Source: Bradyrhizobium yuanmingense (GTDB taxonomy: Bacteria; Pseudomonadota; Alphaproteobacteria; Rhizobiales; Xanthobacteraceae). From it: DNA of 64,000 nucleotides. The position numbers were made by a program, and so were the translations under genes. The notes beneath the pieces are model-generated. The model saw only the letters and a list, made by a program, of their open reading frames with translations, made no database searches and was not told the DNA's origin. The stretch lies in assembly GCF_900094575.1 (NCBI RefSeq), contig NZ_FMAE01000001.1:310001-374000 (forward strand), in the 5' to 3' direction. Within the stretch, counting starts at the first letter, position 1. Each line of letters begins with the position of its first letter. Below are positions 60,807 to 64,000 of the stretch, one piece after another.

Positions 60807-62138
60807 TCAGTCCTTTGGCCGCTTGTCGAAGAGCCGCTTGGCCTTGCCGAGCGAGCGCTCCAGCGTGGCCGGCGCAACTACCTGCACCCTGGAGCTGACG
60901 CCGATCGTATTCTTGATGTGGGTCGAAATTCGATCCGCATGGTCGACGAGGCCGCGGCCGTCCCAGCTCTCGGGCCGCGCCTCGGCGATGATGGTGAGCT
61001 CGTCCATGCGGCCTTCCCGGGTGAGCTCGAGGATGAAATGGCCGCCGCACCAGTCGGTCGCGAGCAGCACCTCCTCGATCTGGGTCGGGAACAGATTGAC
61101 GCCGCGCAGGATGATCATGTCGTCCGAGCGCCCGGTCACCTTCTCCATCCGCCGCATGCCCGGCCGTGCCGTTCCCGGCAGCAGCCGCGTCAGGTCGCGG
61201 GTTCGATAGCGGATCACCGGAAAGGCTTCCTTGGTGAGCGACGTGAAGACCAGCTCGCCCTTCTCGCCGTCGGGCAGCACCGCGCCGGTCTCGGGGTCGA
61301 TCACTTCCGGGTAGAAATGATCCTCCCAGATGTGCAGGCCATCCTTGGTCTCGATGCATTCCTGAGCGACGCCCGGGCCGATCACCTCGGACAGGCCATA
61401 GATGTCGGTCGCGTCCATGTCGAAGGCGTCCTCGATCTCGGCGCGCATCGCGTTGGTCCAGGGTTCCGCGCCGAAGATGCCGATCTTGAGCGAACACTGG
61501 CGCGGATCAAGCTTCTGGCGCTTGAACTCGTCGAGGATCGCCAGCATGTAGCTCGGCGTCACCGTGATGATGTCGGGCCGGAAATCATTGATGAGCTGCA
61601 CCTGCCGCTCGGTCATGCCCCCGGAAATGGGGACAACCGTGCAGCCAAGCTTCTCGGCGCCGTAGTGCACGCCGAGACCGCCGGTGAAGAGTCCATAGCC
61701 ATACGCATTGTGGATGATCATGCCGGTGCGGCCGCCGGCGGCCCGGATCGAGCGCGCCATCACCTCGGACCAGGTGTCGATGTCGCGCTGCGTATAGCCG
61801 ACCACGATCGGCTTTCCGGTCGTGCCGGATGAGGCATGCACCCGCACCAGCTTTTCGCGCGGCACGGCGAACATGTCGAAGGGATAATTGTCGCGCAGGT
61901 CCGTCTTGACCGTGAACGGGAATTTGGCGAGATCAGAGAGCTCGCGAAAGTCGGACGGATGCACGCCCGCTTTGTCGAACGCCTTGCGGTAATGCGCGAC
62001 GTTGTCGTAGGCGTGCTTCAGCGACCACGCCAACCGCTGCTTCTGCAGCGCCATGATCTCGCCGCGCGAGGCGCGCTCATGCGCATCCATCTCGGCGCTA
62101 TAGGCGTTGCCACCTTCCTTGAGCCTCGTCAGAGCCAT
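60807..62138 (-). CDS. paaK: Phenylacetate-CoA ligase
   Basis: A 443-residue adenylate-forming ligase of the PaaK family, shorter than ordinary acyl-CoA synthetases. The phosphate-binding SSGTTGKP is at 103-110, then the family motifs NAYGYGLFTGGLGVHYGAE and DIYGLSEVIGPGV. The catalytic C-terminal lysine is in RSLGKAKRL. It makes phenylacetyl-CoA from phenylacetate, ATP and CoA, the first step of the aerobic hybrid pathway. It is 39 bp after paaI on the same strand. Confidence 0.95.
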   Translation of the reverse strand: MALTRLKEGGNAYSAEMDAHERASRGEIMALQKQRLAWSLKHAYDNVAHYRKAFDKAGVHPSDFRELSDLAKFPFTVKTDLRDNYPFDMFAVPREKLVRVHASSGTTGKPIVVGYTQRDIDTWSEVMARSIRAAGGRTGMIIHNAYGYGLFTGGLGVHYGAEKLGCTVVPISGGMTERQVQLINDFRPDIITVTPSYMLAILDEFKRQKLDPRQCSLKIGIFGAEPWTNAMRAEIEDAFDMDATDIYGLSEVIGPGVAQECIETKDGLHIWEDHFYPEVIDPETGAVLPDGEKGELVFTSLTKEAFPVIRYRTRDLTRLLPGTARPGMRRMEKVTGRSDDMIILRGVNLFPTQIEEVLLATDWCGGHFILELTREGRMDELTIIAEARPESWDGRGLVDHADRISTHIKNTIGVSSRVQVVAPATLERSLGKAKRLFDKRPKD

Positions 62139-62177
62139 CCTCGTTTCCCCACATTGCCTGTTCTTTTTTGTTTGGTT

Positions 62178-62678
62178 TTATTGATCTTGCGCCGGCAGCC
62201 ATTTGCCGGGAATGACGCGGGAATGTCCGCGGAATTCCGCGATGACGACCTCGCCCGCCGTGACACGCACGTCGTAGATGCCGGAGCGGCCGCCGCGGGT
62301 GATCTCCCGCGCTCTTGCGATGAGACGATCGCCAAGCTTGCCCGGCTTGATGAAAGTGATCTGGCCCTGCGCCGCGACGACGCGCTCATTGTGCGAGTTG
62401 CAGGCGAACGCGAAGGCGGAATCGGCGAGCGTGAAGATGAAGCCGCCATGAGCAATACGCTGGCCGTTGACCATATCAGGCCGCACCGTCATGGCGAGCG
62501 TCGCGAAGCCCGGGCCGATCTCGACGATCTCCATGCCGAGACCTTTGGAGGCATCGTCCTCAGCCCACATCGCCTCGGCGCAGGCACGGGCAATATCCTC
62601 AGGCGACAGGGCGGCTTTCACGTTCACGCGCTTCTCCCGGCCAGACGTTTGCTCATGATGTTGTTCTGGTTGGCTCAC
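62178..62678 (-). CDS. paaI: Phenylacetate-pathway hotdog thioesterase PaaI
   Basis: A 166-residue hotdog-fold thioesterase. AHGGFIFTLADSAFAFACNS (about 83-102) holds the catalytic Asp, and GRSGIYDVRV is typical of PaaI. It hydrolyses ring-hydroxylated phenylacetyl-CoA or stalled CoA esters and so rescues CoA. The N-terminal 25 residues are polar and longer than usual; the Met at 1 is accepted because no better internal start precedes VKAALSPEDIARACAEAM. Confidence 0.92.
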   Translation of the reverse strand: MSQPEQHHEQTSGREKRVNVKAALSPEDIARACAEAMWAEDDASKGLGMEIVEIGPGFATLAMTVRPDMVNGQRIAHGGFIFTLADSAFAFACNSHNERVVAAQGQITFIKPGKLGDRLIARAREITRGGRSGIYDVRVTAGEVVIAEFRGHSRVIPGKWLPAQDQ

Positions 62679-62728
62679 ACTGTCAAATATTGCGACGCAT
62701 TTGCATTGCGGAGCCGCAGAACGCCTGA

Positions 62729-63811
62729 TCAGACATGATCATAATCGACCACGACGCGCTCGGTGGACGGCTTGGCCTGGCAGGTGAGAACAAAACCGGC
62801 CTCGAGCTCCCACGGTTCCAGCGAATAGTTGATGTCCATCGGCGCCTTGCCTTCGACCAGCTTGGCGCGGCAGGTCGAACACATGCCGCCCTTGCAGGCA
62901 AAGGGCAGATCGACGCCGGCGCGCAGCGCGGCATCGAGGATGGCCTCGTCCTGGGCGACGGGCACGTCGCGGCGCTTGCCGTCGATGATCAGCGAGGCGA
63001 TCGCCTTCGGCGGCGCGTCGGGCGCAACCGCCTTTTTCGGCCGCGGCTTGCCGCCGAACTCGGAGACGAAGCGCTCGACATGGATGCGCTCGTCGGCGAT
63101 GCCGAGATCGCGGCAGGTCGCCTCGATGTCCTCGCTCATGCCAAGAGGACCGCAGATGAAGACGTGATCGACGCTGGCCGCCGGCACCAGCGCGCGGAGC
63201 AGCACCCTCACCTTGTCGCCGTCGAGCCGGCCATGCAGGATCGGAATGTCCTGCTCCTCGCCGGAGAGCACGTAAAAGATCGAGAGACGATCGATGAAGC
63301 GGTCCTTGAGCTCCTCGAGCGCTTCGAGGAACATGATGTTGTCGGTGGTGCGGTTGCCATAGAATAGGAAGAAGCGGCTGTCCGGCTCGCGCGCGAGCAC
63401 GCCCTTCACGATCGACAGGATCGGCGTGATGCCGGACCCGGCGGCGAAGCCGACATGAACGCGCGCACGATCTGCCGGCGGGACCAGACCGAAGCGGCCG
63501 GTCGGCGTCATCACGTCGAGTTCGTCGCCGCATTTGAGATCTTCGGCGGCCCAGCTCGAGAACGCGCCGCCGTCGACCTTCTTGACGGCGATACGGATCT
63601 CGCCGTCGTCAGGGCCGGAACAGATCGAATAGGAGCGGCGCACCTCTTCGCCGTCGAGCGTGGCGCGCAACGTCAGATACTGGCCGGGTGTGAAGGCGTA
63701 ATCGCCGGCGAGTTCGTTGGGGATGGCAAAGGTCATCGAGACGGCGTCCGTAGCCTCGCGACGGAGGTCCCTGACGGCGAGGCGATGGAAGCGCGGTGCG
63801 GCTGCGGACAT
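62729..63811 (-). CDS. paaE: Phenylacetyl-CoA epoxidase reductase subunit PaaE
   Basis: A 360-residue iron-sulfur flavoprotein reductase. The FAD-binding domain is at about 1-110 (RRSYSICSG), the NAD(P) domain at about 115-235 (VGFAAGSGITPILSI, FICGPLGM) and a plant-type [2Fe-2S] domain at the C-terminus with Cys306, Cys311, Cys314 and Cys344. It passes electrons from NADPH to the PaaABCD oxygenase that makes the ring epoxide. The ATG at 63811 is 2 bp after the paaD stop, showing a tight operon. Confidence 0.95.
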   Translation of the reverse strand: MSAAAPRFHRLAVRDLRREATDAVSMTFAIPNELAGDYAFTPGQYLTLRATLDGEEVRRSYSICSGPDDGEIRIAVKKVDGGAFSSWAAEDLKCGDELDVMTPTGRFGLVPPADRARVHVGFAAGSGITPILSIVKGVLAREPDSRFFLFYGNRTTDNIMFLEALEELKDRFIDRLSIFYVLSGEEQDIPILHGRLDGDKVRVLLRALVPAASVDHVFICGPLGMSEDIEATCRDLGIADERIHVERFVSEFGGKPRPKKAVAPDAPPKAIASLIIDGKRRDVPVAQDEAILDAALRAGVDLPFACKGGMCSTCRAKLVEGKAPMDINYSLEPWELEAGFVLTCQAKPSTERVVVDYDHV

Positions 63812-63813
63812 GG

Positions 63814-64000
63814 TCAATGGCACTTGAAATAGTCGAAGGGTTCGCGGCAGGCCTTGCAGCGCCAGAGCGCCTTGCAGGAGGTCGAGCCGAATTCGGACAG
63901 CAGCTCTGTCTTGTCCGAGCCGCATTGCGGGCACGCCACCGTCTGATCGCCGAACAGCGCGCGGCGCGAGTTTGAAGCTTGCGGCGGCGCGATGCCGTAG
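63814..64000 (-). CDS. paaD: Phenylacetyl-CoA epoxidase maturation subunit PaaD (C-terminal part)
   Basis: The last 61 residues of PaaD, whose 5' end lies beyond the window. It reads VACPQCGSDKTELLSEFGST, SCKALWRCKACREPF and ends YFKCH. The C-terminal cysteines form the zinc ribbon typical of PaaD (CPxCGS...SC...CxxC). PaaD is a SufT/DUF59-like protein needed for an active epoxidase. The stop codon (63814-63816) is 2 bp from the paaE start. Confidence 0.93.
   Translation of the reverse strand, partial: YGIAPPQASNSRRALFGDQTVACPQCGSDKTELLSEFGSTSCKALWRCKACREPFDYFKCH

Noticed and set aside
1..64000. tRNA, rRNA, riboswitch or prophage attachment sites
   Set aside because: No cloverleaf, ribosomal RNA, known riboswitch core, integrase or direct att repeat was recognised on either strand by reading.

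Overview
The window is high-GC DNA, apparently from the chromosome of a Bradyrhizobium-like alphaproteobacterium. This is judged from three things: Aap- and Liv-type amino-acid transporters, a phenylacetate (paa) cluster beside many acyl-CoA genes, and small intergenic inverted repeats that I associate with the Bradyrhizobium/Rhodopseudomonas group. No rRNA, tRNA, CRISPR array, transposase or phage gene was seen.

Layout. (1) 1-1300: the end of a TRAP transporter permease and a YccF membrane protein. (2) 1416-19403: a long acyl-CoA catabolic region with two acyl-CoA synthetases, four crotonase-fold proteins of hydratase or isomerase type, two acyl-CoA dehydrogenases, two SDR proteins, a thiolase-like protein, a nitronate monooxygenase-like protein, a flavin reductase, a VOC protein and a GST. 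It includes a coupled crotonase / APH-fold kinase / DUF6285 operon. The kinase, DUF6285, dehydrogenase, SDR and synthetase together resemble the levulinate (4-hydroxyacyl-CoA) pathway lvaABCDE. (3) 19544-25092: three consecutive chemoreceptor genes, two with almost identical signalling domains. (4) 25261-29230: the threonate/erythronate pathway otnK-otnI-ltnD with divergent otnC. (5) 29312-39244: a livKHMGF transporter with a DUF1445 protein, divergent from a LysR regulator followed by an M20 amidohydrolase, a 2-hydroxyacid dehydrogenase and an Ldh-family dehydrogenase. (6) 39409-40050: a suppressor-of-fused-type gene broken by one stop codon. (7) 40248-43797: a tartrate-dehydrogenase-like enzyme, an SDR and an amidase. 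(8) 43912-51885: a polyester-depolymerase-like esterase, aapM (frameshifted at its end) and aapQ, divergent from an RpiR regulator, an aminotransferase, aapJ and an Asp/Glu-racemase-like protein. (9) 51983-56250: TetR divergent from ferredoxin-P450, then a sulfite-oxidase-like protein and a hydrolase-OsmC fusion. (10) 56261-60742: a MocR regulator divergent from an EamA exporter, a YeeE/YedE sulfur transporter and an alcohol dehydrogenase. (11) 60807-64000: phenylacetate genes paaK, paaI, paaE and the end of paaD.

Genes form short operons, often with 4-bp ATGA/GTGA overlaps. Several divergent pairs share an intergenic region with a clear palindrome or repeated half-site (LysR at 34997-35017, RpiR at 47793-47831, MocR at 57700-57744, and an unknown regulator at 41363-41413). 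Several convergent or gene-end junctions hold one of about seven families of inverted repeat, some of which overlap the stop codons. The common metabolic theme is import and activation of organic acids and amino acids, then beta-oxidation-type or decarboxylating breakdown.
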